Both the position numbers and the translations under genes were made by a program. This document shows positions 38,033-46,148 of a stretch of 64,000 nucleotides of DNA, piece by piece. The notes below the pieces were generated by a model. The model worked only from the letters and a program-made list of their open reading frames with translations. It did not search any database and was not told where the DNA came from. Within the stretch, counting starts at the first letter, position 1; the number at the start of each line of letters is the position of its first letter. The stretch is from Pseudomonas kribbensis (lineage in GTDB: Bacteria > Pseudomonadota > Gammaproteobacteria > Pseudomonadales > Pseudomonadaceae). The stretch is taken from the NCBI RefSeq assembly GCF_003352185.1, contig NZ_CP029608.1, positions 682,001 through 746,000 of the forward strand, read 5' to 3'.

Positions 38033-38136
38033 GTGGGAGCGAGCTTGCTCGCGAAAACGGTCTGACATTCACCATCGATGTCGACTGTCAGGGCCTCTTC
38101 GCGAGCAAGTCGAAGCGTCGAACCGTCGTTCCCACA
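38033..38136. repeat. REPIN with one variant arm, between urtA and urtB
   Basis: A standard GTGGGAGCGAGCTTGCTCGC arm at 38033 faces a variant arm (CGCGAGCAAGTCGAAGCG.., ending TTCCCAC) whose stem contains extra TCGAAGCGTCGAACCG bases. Its place after urtA suggests a role in leaving excess binding-protein mRNA, which is inference. Confidence 0.85.
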
Positions 38137-38180
38137 GGGGTTTGTACCCGCCTCAAGTATCGAGGCGGGCATCCAACGGC

Positions 38181-39446
38181 TCAGTTGCTCTTCACCGCAT
38201 ACTCCGGCTTCTTGTCGTTACCCGGAATGAACGGGCTCCAAGGCTGCGCCCGAATCGGCCCTTCGGTCTGCCATACCACGTTGAACTGACCGTCGGCCTG
38301 GATCTCGCCGATCATCACCGGTTTGTGCAGGTGGTGATTGGTCTTGTCCATGGTCAGGGTATAGCCGGACGGCGCAGCGAAAGTCTGGCCGGCGAGGGCT
38401 TCGCGGACCTTGTCGACGTCGGTGGACTTGGCTTTCTCCACGGCTTGCGCCCACATGTGGATACCGACGTAAGTGGCTTCCATCGGGTCGTTGGTCACGG
38501 CTTTGTCGGCGCCCGGCAGGTTGTGTTTCTTCGCGTAGGCTTTCCAGTCATCGACGAACTTCTTGTTCACCGGGTTCTCCACCGACTCGAAGTAGTTCCA
38601 CGCCGCAAGGTTGCCAACCAGCGGTTTGGTGTCGATGCCGCGCAGTTCTTCTTCGCCCACCGAGAACGCCACCACCGGTACGTCGGTCGCTTTCAGGCCC
38701 TGGTTGGCCAGCTCTTTGTAGAACGGCACGTTGGAGTCGCCATTCACGGTGGAGATCACAGCGGTCTTGCCGCCGGCCGAGAATTTTTTGATGTTGGCGA
38801 CGATGGTTTGATAGTCGCTGTGGCCGAACGGGGTGTAGACCTCTTCGATGTCCTTGTCCGCTACGCCTTTGGAGTGCAGGAACGAACGCAGGATCTTGTT
38901 GGTGGTGCGCGGGTAGACGTAGTCGGTGCCGAGCAGGAAGTAGCGCTTGGCGCCGCCACCTTCTTCGCTCATCAGGTACTCAACCGCCGGGATCGCCTGC
39001 TGGTTCGGCGCGGCGCCGGTGTAGAACACGTTCGGCGACATCTCTTCGCCTTCATATTGCACCGGGTAGAACAGCAGACCGTTGAGTTCTTCGAACACCG
39101 GCAGCACCGATTTGCGCGACACCGAGGTCCAGCAACCGAACACCACCGCCACCTTGTCCTGCGTCAGCAGTTGCCGGCCCTTCTCCGCGAACAGCGGCCA
39201 GTTCGACGCCGGGTCGACCACCACCGGTTCGAGCATCTTGCCGTTCACCCCGCCCTTGGCGTTGATCTCGTCGATGGTCATCAACGCCATGTCCTTGAGC
39301 GATGTTTCGGAGATCGCCATGGTGCCGGACAACGAATGCAGAATCCCGACCTTGATGGTCTCGGCGGCCTGTACCGTCCAGGTCATGCCCATCGCGGCAA
39401 TGGATGCCGTGAGTGTGAAAGCCTTGATCAAACTGCGACGCTTCAT
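38181..39446 (-). CDS. urtA: Urea ABC transporter substrate-binding protein UrtA
   Basis: A 421-residue periplasmic binding protein of the AmiC/LivJ type with a twin-arginine-free signal peptide (MKRRSLIKAFTLTASIAAMG). Conserved segments are VGILHSLSGTMAISE, VVFGCWTSVSRKSVLPV and QYEGEEMSPNVFYTGAAPNQ, typical of UrtA. It captures urea for UrtBCDE. It is the first gene of the run and has GGAG upstream of the ATG and a sigma-54-type promoter about 65 bases away. Confidence 0.96.
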   Translation of the reverse strand: MKRRSLIKAFTLTASIAAMGMTWTVQAAETIKVGILHSLSGTMAISETSLKDMALMTIDEINAKGGVNGKMLEPVVVDPASNWPLFAEKGRQLLTQDKVAVVFGCWTSVSRKSVLPVFEELNGLLFYPVQYEGEEMSPNVFYTGAAPNQQAIPAVEYLMSEEGGGAKRYFLLGTDYVYPRTTNKILRSFLHSKGVADKDIEEVYTPFGHSDYQTIVANIKKFSAGGKTAVISTVNGDSNVPFYKELANQGLKATDVPVVAFSVGEEELRGIDTKPLVGNLAAWNYFESVENPVNKKFVDDWKAYAKKHNLPGADKAVTNDPMEATYVGIHMWAQAVEKAKSTDVDKVREALAGQTFAAPSGYTLTMDKTNHHLHKPVMIGEIQADGQFNVVWQTEGPIRAQPWSPFIPGNDKKPEYAVKSN

Positions 39447-39511
39447 TGTGCGATCTCCACGAACGTTAAAGTTTTTTATGGTTGGCAGATGCGAACGACT
39501 GAAGGCTGTTT

Positions 39512-39527
39512 TGCAAGGGCTGTGCCC
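39512..39527 (-). promoter_or_regulatory. Sigma-54-type promoter of the urt-ure operon
   Basis: The minus strand reads GGGCACAGCCCTTGCA, matching the RpoN -24/-12 consensus (TGGCAC-N5-TTGCA) with correct spacing, about 65 bases upstream of the urtA ATG. GGTGC half-sites occur further upstream (39600-39630) and might serve NtrC. Confidence 0.75.
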
Positions 39528-39651
39528 GGTCGGGATCGGGCAGGGAAATGTCGGTTTAGAGCGGTTGCGCGCAGATCCGGCGCACCATGAAGGGACGTGT
39601 TGCGGGCAAGGGTGCAGCGGGGTGCGCCAGATTGGGGCGCGCCCCCGAGAG

Positions 39652-40662
39652 TCAGCGGCGGCGCATCAGGCCGATGAAAAACAGCCCGCCGAGGGCCGCA
39701 GTGGCGACGCCGATGGGCAGGTCTTCGGGAGCGATCAGCGTGCGTGCGGCGACATCGACCCACACCAGAAACACGCTGCCGAGCAACACGCACACCGGCA
39801 GCAGACGCCGATGTTCTGCACCGATCAGACGCCGGGCAATGTGCGGCACCATCAGCCCGACAAACCCGATGGAGCCGCTGATCGACACCAGCACCCCGGT
39901 CATCAGCGAAGCAATCACGAACACCCGCAGACGCACCGCCCGGGCGTTCAGGCCGAGGGTGACGGCGGTCTGTTCGCCGGCCATCAAGGCGTTCAATGGG
40001 CGGGCCATGCCCAGCAGCAAAATCAACCCGAGCAAGACGCTGAACGCCGGCACCGCCAACAACTCCCAACGCGCCAGACCGAGGCCGCCGAGCATCCAGA
40101 ACATCACCGCCGAGCTCGCCCGGTGATCGCCCATGAACAGCAGCAGGTTGGCGACCGCCATCATCACGAACGACACTGCCACGCCGCATAGCAGCAGACG
40201 ATCACTGTCCAGCCGACCCTGACGGTTGGCGATGCCCAGCACCAAAAACATGCTCAACAACGCGCCGATGAACGCGGCAATCGGCAAGGTCAGCAGACCG
40301 ACAATTTCACCGATGTGCAGCACCACGATCACTGCACCGAGGGTGGCGCCGGAAGTGACGCCGAGCAGGTGCGGATCGGCCAGCGGATTGCGCGTCACCG
40401 CTTGCAGCACCGCGCCGATCAACGCCAGCCCGGCGCCGACCAGCGCACCGAGCAACATGCGCGGCACGCGGATCAGCCAGACGATGTGCTCCTGGCCGGC
40501 GCTCCAGTCCGGCGCGCCGAGGCCGAACAGTTTGTGCAGCAAAATCCGCCACACCACGTCCACCGGCACCCGCGCCGGGCCGAAGCCCAGCGACACCACG
40601 CACGACACCAGCAGCACCGCGCCGAGGGCGATCAGCAGCCAGGCGTAACGACGATTGATCAT
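39652..40662 (-). CDS. FecCD family ABC transporter permease
   Basis: A 336-residue permease with about ten membrane helices of the BtuC/FecCD type: RVPRMLLGALVGAGLALIGA near residue 65 and a late GLMVPHIARRLIGAEHR motif that contacts the ATPase. The family imports siderophores, haem or cobalamin. The ATG overlaps the upstream binding-protein stop (ATGA). It ends a four-gene unit with a TonB receptor, an ATPase and a binding protein. Confidence 0.92.
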   Translation of the reverse strand: MINRRYAWLLIALGAVLLVSCVVSLGFGPARVPVDVVWRILLHKLFGLGAPDWSAGQEHIVWLIRVPRMLLGALVGAGLALIGAVLQAVTRNPLADPHLLGVTSGATLGAVIVVLHIGEIVGLLTLPIAAFIGALLSMFLVLGIANRQGRLDSDRLLLCGVAVSFVMMAVANLLLFMGDHRASSAVMFWMLGGLGLARWELLAVPAFSVLLGLILLLGMARPLNALMAGEQTAVTLGLNARAVRLRVFVIASLMTGVLVSISGSIGFVGLMVPHIARRLIGAEHRRLLPVCVLLGSVFLVWVDVAARTLIAPEDLPIGVATAALGGLFFIGLMRRR

Positions 40663-41606
40663 TCGCCGTGGAACCCTTTGGCCAGAGTTTCAACCGCCAG
40701 CACGTTGTCGATCCCCGGCGTGGCCTGCACGTAAGGGATGACGATGAAACGCTGGTTCTTGATCGCGTCCACCGATTGCAGCGCCTTGTTCTTCAGCAGA
40801 AATTCAATCTTCTGCTCGGCGGTGATTTCGCTGTAGTCGACGATCACGATCACCTGCGGATTGCGCTCGACCACGGTTTCCCAGTTGACCCGGGTCCAGC
40901 TCGCTTCGACGTCATCGAGAACGTTGCGCCCGCCGGCGGCGTCGATCAGCGCCTGCGGCATGCCGAGGCGGCCGGAGGTCATGGCGCGGTCTTCGCCGCT
41001 GTCGTACAGGAACACTCGCGGTTTTTCGGCGGGCAGGTCTTTGCGGATTTCCGCGACCTGGCTTTGCATGTCGGCGATCAATGCATTGGCACGGTCCTGC
41101 ACGTCGAAGATCTTTCCGAGGTTGCGCAGGTCGTTGTAGGTGTCGTCCAGCGTGGCGGCCGGGCGCTTCATCACGAAGGCGCAGGATTCGGTCAGTTCAT
41201 AGACATTGATGCCCAGCGGTTGCAGGGTTTGCGGAGTGAGATCGCCACCGACGCGCATGCCGTAATCCCAGCCGGCGAAGAAGAAATCGACATTGGCGTT
41301 GAGCAACGTTTCCACCGACGGGTATTTGGCTGCCAGTTCCGGCAATCCATCGAGCAGGCTCTGCATTTCCGGCGTCACCGATTTCCAGCCACTGACGCCG
41401 CTGTAGCCGGCCATCTTCGACTTGAGGCCGAGGGCGAGCATCATCTGGGTCATGTTGATGTCGTGGCTGACCGCGTGTTTCGGCGCTTCCTTGAAGGTCA
41501 CTTCGCGGTTGCAGCTGTGGATCGTCAGCGGGTACTGGGTGGCCTCGGCGAAGGCATGGGTGGTGCCCAGCAGCAGAGCAAGGCAAAGCAGGTAGCGCAC
41601 AGTCAT
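40659..41606 (-). CDS. FecB/BtuF-type ABC transporter substrate-binding protein
   Basis: A 315-residue periplasmic protein with a signal peptide ([20 protein letters not shown]) and the helical-backbone cluster A-II fold typical of metal-chelate binding (PKHAVSHDINMTQMMLALGL; ATPGIDNVLAVETL). It delivers a metal chelate from the periplasm to the FecCD permease. ATGA overlaps on both sides indicate a tightly coupled operon. From memory P. aeruginosa PA2913 has the same context. Confidence 0.9.
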   Translation of the reverse strand: MTVRYLLCLALLLGTTHAFAEATQYPLTIHSCNREVTFKEAPKHAVSHDINMTQMMLALGLKSKMAGYSGVSGWKSVTPEMQSLLDGLPELAAKYPSVETLLNANVDFFFAGWDYGMRVGGDLTPQTLQPLGINVYELTESCAFVMKRPAATLDDTYNDLRNLGKIFDVQDRANALIADMQSQVAEIRKDLPAEKPRVFLYDSGEDRAMTSGRLGMPQALIDAAGGRNVLDDVEASWTRVNWETVVERNPQVIVIVDYSEITAEQKIEFLLKNKALQSVDAIKNQRFIVIPYVQATPGIDNVLAVETLAKGFHGE

Positions 41607-42391
41607 GGTCGGGTAATCCAGGTGATTCGCGGGTAGCCGTGGAGGGGGTGTGGATCGATCAATGCTTCGACGCCGAACACGTCGCGCAGCAATTCAACAG
41701 TGAGCACTTCTTGCGGGGTGCCGCTGGCGACGATTTGTCCGTGATTGATCACGTACAAGCGATCGCAGAATGCGGCGGCCAGGTTCAGGTCGTGGATGCT
41801 CGCCAGCGTGCCGATCTGCAAACGCTTGACCAGTTGCAGCAGTTCCAGTTGATAACGCGGGTCGAGGTGGTTGGTCGGCTCGTCGAGGATCAGCAGTTGC
41901 GGTTGCTGGGTCAGGGCGCGGGCCAGGATCACCCGCTGTTTTTCACCGCCGGACAGGGTGGCGAACGCGTGGTCTTCGAAGCCGTCGAGGCCCACGGATT
42001 TGAGAGCCTGGGTGGCAAGCTGGCGGTCTTCCAGCGTGTCGCCGTCGAACAAGCCCTTGTGCGGCGTGCGGCCCATGGCGACCACTTCTTCGACGGTCAG
42101 GCCGAAGGCGTCGGGGAATTCCTGCAGGACCACGGCGATGCGTTGCGCGCACCAGCGTGAGGATTGCTTCCAGACGTTGTGGTGCTCGAGTCTGACCTCA
42201 CCGTGCTCCGGCTGACTGAAGCGGTAGGCGCAGCGCAACAGGCTGGTCTTGCCGCTGCCATTGGGCCCGATGAGCCCGACGAACTCACCGGCGGCCACTT
42301 GCAACGAGGCGTCACGCAGCTGGAACTGGTGATGGCAGTGGCCGTGGCCCAGGGGTGTCCAGGCGAGATCGGTGAGGGTCAGTGAGGTCAT
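41603..42391 (-). CDS. FecE-type ABC transporter ATP-binding protein
   Basis: A 262-residue ATPase: Walker [10 protein letters not shown] near residue 41, signature [15 protein letters not shown], Walker [13 protein letters not shown]. It belongs to the iron-chelate/cobalamin branch and powers the adjacent FecCD permease. It lies 12 bases after the TonB-receptor gene. Confidence 0.93.
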   Translation of the reverse strand: MTSLTLTDLAWTPLGHGHCHHQFQLRDASLQVAAGEFVGLIGPNGSGKTSLLRCAYRFSQPEHGEVRLEHHNVWKQSSRWCAQRIAVVLQEFPDAFGLTVEEVVAMGRTPHKGLFDGDTLEDRQLATQALKSVGLDGFEDHAFATLSGGEKQRVILARALTQQPQLLILDEPTNHLDPRYQLELLQLVKRLQIGTLASIHDLNLAAAFCDRLYVINHGQIVASGTPQEVLTVELLRDVFGVEALIDPHPLHGYPRITWITRP

Positions 42392-42403
42392 TTCGTTCCT
42401 GTT

Positions 42404-44530
42404 CTAGAAGGTGTAGTCAGCCGTGACAAAGAACGAACGAGGCTCACCCAGAATCCACTGCTGGCCCTCATTGTATTGGCTTTGCGCATACGTCCGGTCA
42501 AACAGATTGTTCACCTGCAGACCCAGCGTGGTGTTGCGCAGGGCTTTCCACGACAGCGTCGCATCGACCACGGTGTAGCTCGGCAGCTCGTTGCGGTTGG
42601 CCATGTCGGCATAACGTGCATCGACATAACGCATGCCGGCACCGGCTTTCACGTCATCCGTAATGGCTTTGCTCAGCCACAAATTCGCGGTGCGGCGTGG
42701 CACGTCCACCGGGCGATTTCCATTGCGCGAAACCGGTACGCCACCGACCACCTCCTCGAAATCGTCGTACTTGGCTTTGACGATGGCGGCGTTGGCTTGC
42801 AGTTGCCAGGCGTTCGGCAGTTGTAGATCGAGGCTGGCTTCCAGGCCGTTCGACGATTGTTGGCCGACCTGCTGCTTGAGCGTCGGGTTGCCCGGATCGT
42901 CGGTCAGCAGCTTCTTCTTCACGATGCGATACGCCGCCAGGGTGAACTCGCCGCGCTGATCCCAGAACAGCTGCTTCAGGCCGATCTCGGTTTGCCGCGC
43001 GGTGGACAGGTCATATTGCTGCTGGCTCGGGCTCAGGGAAATCAGCCCGCCGATGCCATCGGTGCTGGTGGCGACCTGGCCGTAGAACGAAGTGTCTTGG
43101 GTCAGCGCGAACACCAGGCCGGCCTTCCAGTTGTTGCCGGTCAGGGTCTTGTCGCTCTGGCTGCCGTCGACCAGATTGGTGCGATCCACGTGCACATAGT
43201 CGCGGCGCACACCGGTCACCAGCGACCAGCGCTCGCTCAGTTGCGTGCGGTTTTCGGCGAACACCGACATCTGCTTTGTGGTGCTGTCGAACTGGTCGCG
43301 ATACGGGTTGGCACTCTCGAAATAACCGGTTTGCGGGTGGTACAGATCCAGTGGCTGGCCGTTCGGCAGCACGTCGTTGAACGGCGAGTTGCTGTTGAGC
43401 TGAAAACGGATGCGGTTGTAATCAACGCCGGTCACGGTCTGGCTGTCGAGGCCGAACAGCGAGTGCTTGAAGGTGAAGGTCTGACGGTCGCCGACCTGTT
43501 CCTGCTTGTGGCCGATGCCGAAGTAGCCGCTGCGGCTGAGCTGTTGGCTGTCGGCGTCGAAGTTGTAGTTCTCGGCGTTCTGCCAGCGGCGCTGGGCCTT
43601 GAGGTAATACAGCTCGTTGCTGGCGCTGACCGCATCGTTGATCTGCCAGTCCGTGGTCAGGCGCGTCCATTGATCGTTGTAGTGTTGCTTGTCGTCGCGC
43701 ACGTTGTAGTTCTTGTTGCGCAGGCTGTCTTTCAACTGGCCGTAGATCAGCGGCGTGCCGAAGTAGTTCTGCGGGCGCTGGTCGCCGTAATCGTGGGCGA
43801 GGGTGAAGGTCAGGTCGTCCGTGGCCTGCCAGCGCAGGGCGGCGCTGATGAAATCGCTGGACGAGTCTCCGCGATCGACCCAGCCGTTGCTGCGCAGGCG
43901 ATTGAGGTTGAGGCGATAGCTCAGGGTGTCGGTCAGCGAGCCGCCGCTGTCGAACGCCTGCTGCTGGCGGTCGAACGAGCCGTAGCCGACACGCACATGG
44001 TTTTCGATTTCGCCTTCGAACGGCTTCTTCGGGATCACGTTGACCACCGCACCGGTCGCGCCTTCGCCATACAGCACCGAGGCCGGACCGCGCAGCACGT
44101 CGACGCGCTCCACCGACCAGGTGTCGACCGGGAACGTCACGGTGCCCATGCCGGTGTACATGCGGTTGCCGTCATACAACTGCATTACCGAACTCTGCCC
44201 GGTAAAGCCCCTGGCCTGCAACGAAGTGCCGCCATCGCCCGGCGTACCGGTGCGGCTGATGCCGGTGCTGCGCGACACTGCGTCTTGCACGCTGTGGTCG
44301 CCACGGGCGCGGACTTGCTCGCCGCTCAGGCTTTCGACGCTGGCCGGGGTTTCCATCGCACTGAGGTTCAGGCGCGAGCCGGCGCTGGTCGGCGTGGTCA
44401 GGCTGACGGTCTGGTCGTCATTGGCCAGGGCGGTGATGGTGCCGGTGGGCAACGTCAGCGGCGCGCTGTCGGCATGAGCGCTGTTGTTCAGGGCGAACAG
44501 GCAGAGGCTGGACAAGAGGTACTTGTTCAT
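42404..44530 (-). CDS. TonB-dependent (siderophore-type) outer membrane receptor
   Basis: A 708-residue outer-membrane receptor with a signal peptide (MNKYLLSSLCLFALNNSAHA), a plug domain (about 55-170, with VERVDVLRGPASVLYGEGATGAV) and a beta-barrel ending in phenylalanine (FFVTADYTF). Order receptor-ATPase-binding protein-permease and proximity to cob genes match P. aeruginosa PA2911-PA2914, reported as zinc-responsive (from memory). A Zur-like palindrome lies upstream. The ligand may be a zinc/metal chelate; siderophore or cobamide uptake remain alternatives. Confidence 0.9.
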   Translation of the reverse strand: MNKYLLSSLCLFALNNSAHADSAPLTLPTGTITALANDDQTVSLTTPTSAGSRLNLSAMETPASVESLSGEQVRARGDHSVQDAVSRSTGISRTGTPGDGGTSLQARGFTGQSSVMQLYDGNRMYTGMGTVTFPVDTWSVERVDVLRGPASVLYGEGATGAVVNVIPKKPFEGEIENHVRVGYGSFDRQQQAFDSGGSLTDTLSYRLNLNRLRSNGWVDRGDSSSDFISAALRWQATDDLTFTLAHDYGDQRPQNYFGTPLIYGQLKDSLRNKNYNVRDDKQHYNDQWTRLTTDWQINDAVSASNELYYLKAQRRWQNAENYNFDADSQQLSRSGYFGIGHKQEQVGDRQTFTFKHSLFGLDSQTVTGVDYNRIRFQLNSNSPFNDVLPNGQPLDLYHPQTGYFESANPYRDQFDSTTKQMSVFAENRTQLSERWSLVTGVRRDYVHVDRTNLVDGSQSDKTLTGNNWKAGLVFALTQDTSFYGQVATSTDGIGGLISLSPSQQQYDLSTARQTEIGLKQLFWDQRGEFTLAAYRIVKKKLLTDDPGNPTLKQQVGQQSSNGLEASLDLQLPNAWQLQANAAIVKAKYDDFEEVVGGVPVSRNGNRPVDVPRRTANLWLSKAITDDVKAGAGMRYVDARYADMANRNELPSYTVVDATLSWKALRNTTLGLQVNNLFDRTYAQSQYNEGQQWILGEPRSFFVTADYTF

Positions 44531-44605
44531 CGGGGCGGTGGGTCACTTCTTCAAATTAAAAGCCCGCAGGCTCATGACCATGCATGGCTGCGGGCAGAGC
44601 AGCAA

Positions 44606-44628
44606 TTAGTGTTATACAGTAACACTAA
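44606..44628. promoter_or_regulatory. Zur-like operator upstream of the TonB receptor operon
   Basis: TTAGTGTTA-TACAG-TAACACTAA is a 23-base near-perfect palindrome. Its core TGTTATAC.GTAACA resembles the zinc-uptake regulator consensus TGTTATANTATAACA. It sits 76 bases upstream of the receptor start. Another Fur-family regulator could use it. Confidence 0.65.
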
Positions 44629-44630
44629 AA

Positions 44631-44655
44631 ATTGCCGGAGTTTAAGCCCCGGCAG
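44631..44655 (-). terminator. Rho-independent terminator of the PepSY protein gene
   Basis: On the minus strand CTGCCGG..CCGGCA is followed by ATTTTTAG. It lies about 37 bases beyond the PepSY gene stop and directly next to the Zur-like palindrome. Confidence 0.7.
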
Positions 44656-44691
44656 TTTAAAGATCTGTCTAGGTCGCGCATCTCGCCTGTT

Positions 44692-46068
44692 TCATGATGA
44701 AGTTGAGGCAGATTCAGTTTGCCGGCCCAGACGCGACAACAGCAGCCGATCCAGCAACCACACCACCAGCGAAGCGCCCACCAGCGGAAACACCACCGCC
44801 AGCACCAGCATGATCGCCACCCCGGTTTTCCACTTCGGCAGATCGTGGCGCAGCGGCGGTACGCCGAACTTGCCCTGTGGGCGACGCTTCCACCAGATCA
44901 CCACGCCGCTGGCGGCGCTGAGCAGGATCATCAGGCAGATCAGCAGCACGACGATCTGGTTGAAGGTGCCGAACATCTTGCCTTCGTGGAGCATCACGCC
45001 GATTTCCGTGGCCCGGGCCACGGCGCCGTAGTGCTCGAATCGCACATCGGCCAACACCTTGCCGGTGTACTGATCGACATGCAGCGTGGCGTCGTTGCGC
45101 GGGTCGTCGGCGAACACCGCGATGGTGAACACGCCGGTGGCGGTGGTCGGCAGGGTGATGCTGTAGCCCGGCTCGACCTTGCGCTCGACGGCGATGTTCT
45201 GCACATCCTGCAGGCTGATGATCGGCGCGGCGGGGCCGTGTTGCATGCCGCCGTGGGCCATGTGTTCAGCGTGGTCGCCGGACATCGGCATTGGCGTGTT
45301 TTCCATTGCCCACGGTACGGTCTGGCGGGCGGCGTTGTTGAGGCTGCCGGCCTCGACGTCGGAGGTCGGCACGTTATTCCACATCGCCGCCGGGAACACG
45401 TTCCACACCTGGGCGTATTGTTTGCCCCAGAAGCCGGTCCAGGTCATGCCGCTGAGCAGCATCACCAGCAGCAACGCAGCGCCCCAGAATCCGGTGACGG
45501 CATGCAGGTCACGCCACAGCACACGACCGCGACTGTTCAGCCGTGGCCACAGTATTCCGGCCGCCTGACCGCGCGGCCACCACAGGAAAACCCCGGACAC
45601 CACCAGCACCACGCCCCAGCCGGCAGCCAGTTCGATCAGTCGGTCACCGACGGTGCCGATCATCAATTCGCCGTGGATCGCCCGGGCGAGCGCTTGCAGG
45701 TTCTGCTTGGCATCCTGCTCGCCGAGGATGTCGCCGTGGTACGGGTCGACGAACACGTTCAGCTCATGGCCGGCGTTCTTCACCACGAATTGCGCGCTGC
45801 GCTCGGCGTTCGCGGGTGGCAGGTACTGGGTGACCTGACCTCGTGGATAAGCGCTTTTGACCTTTTGCAGCAGGTCATCGGCCGGTACGGTGTGATGCCC
45901 GGCCGGGACGTTCAGCAGGCTGCTGTACATCAGCGAATCGAGCTGCGGTTTGAACAGGTAAATGATGCCGGTCAGGGCCAGCATCACCATGAATGGCGCG
46001 ACGAACAATCCGGCATAGAAATGCCAACGCCAGGCCAGGTTGTAGAAATTCGGTTTGGGCTGTTTCAT
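44692..46068 (-). CDS. PepSY-associated transmembrane protein (PiuB-like)
   Basis: A 458-residue inner-membrane protein with four main helices (near 15-40, 145-165, 195-215, 365-440) and PepSY-type periplasmic regions between them. It carries WRWHFYAGLFVAPFMVMLALTG at the start and a methionine/histidine-rich loop (MPMSGDHAEHMAHGGMQHG) near residue 265 that probably binds copper. Related proteins act as ferric-reductase-like partners of TonB receptors. It follows the OprC gene, so a role in reducing or handling copper is inferred. The ATG at 46068 has GGAG upstream; a GTG just before it is possible. Confidence 0.88.
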   Translation of the reverse strand: MKQPKPNFYNLAWRWHFYAGLFVAPFMVMLALTGIIYLFKPQLDSLMYSSLLNVPAGHHTVPADDLLQKVKSAYPRGQVTQYLPPANAERSAQFVVKNAGHELNVFVDPYHGDILGEQDAKQNLQALARAIHGELMIGTVGDRLIELAAGWGVVLVVSGVFLWWPRGQAAGILWPRLNSRGRVLWRDLHAVTGFWGAALLLVMLLSGMTWTGFWGKQYAQVWNVFPAAMWNNVPTSDVEAGSLNNAARQTVPWAMENTPMPMSGDHAEHMAHGGMQHGPAAPIISLQDVQNIAVERKVEPGYSITLPTTATGVFTIAVFADDPRNDATLHVDQYTGKVLADVRFEHYGAVARATEIGVMLHEGKMFGTFNQIVVLLICLMILLSAASGVVIWWKRRPQGKFGVPPLRHDLPKWKTGVAIMLVLAVVFPLVGASLVVWLLDRLLLSRLGRQTESASTSS

Positions 46069-46112
46069 CACGAGTGCTCCGCTTGGCTTGGATCTTCTAG
46101 TTGTCTGTTGTC

Positions 46113-46139
46113 ACTCGCTCCCTCAAGGGGAGCGAGTGC
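46113..46139 (-). terminator. Hairpin after oprC (possible terminator or mRNA-stabilising stem)
   Basis: CACTCGCTCCC/GGGAGCGAGTG forms a perfect 11-base stem ten bases beyond the oprC stop. No T-run follows, so it may only attenuate or stabilise. Confidence 0.5.
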
Positions 46140-46148
46140 CCTTGAGGG

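Noticed and set aside
39480..39600. Terminator for urtA-adjacent transcripts from the TGCCCG/CGGGCA stem
   Set aside because: The stem has no T-run and overlaps the sigma-54 promoter bases; it is more likely coincidental.
44531..44691. Cobalamin riboswitch in front of the TonB receptor
   Set aside because: No B12-box-like sequence was found; a Zur-like palindrome explains the region better. None was seen upstream of cobG or cobL either.
42857..45031. 724-codon open frame antisense to the TonB receptor
   Set aside because: It covers the recognisable receptor and the Zur/terminator region and shows only composition-driven Ala/Val/Gly/Arg-rich sequence.
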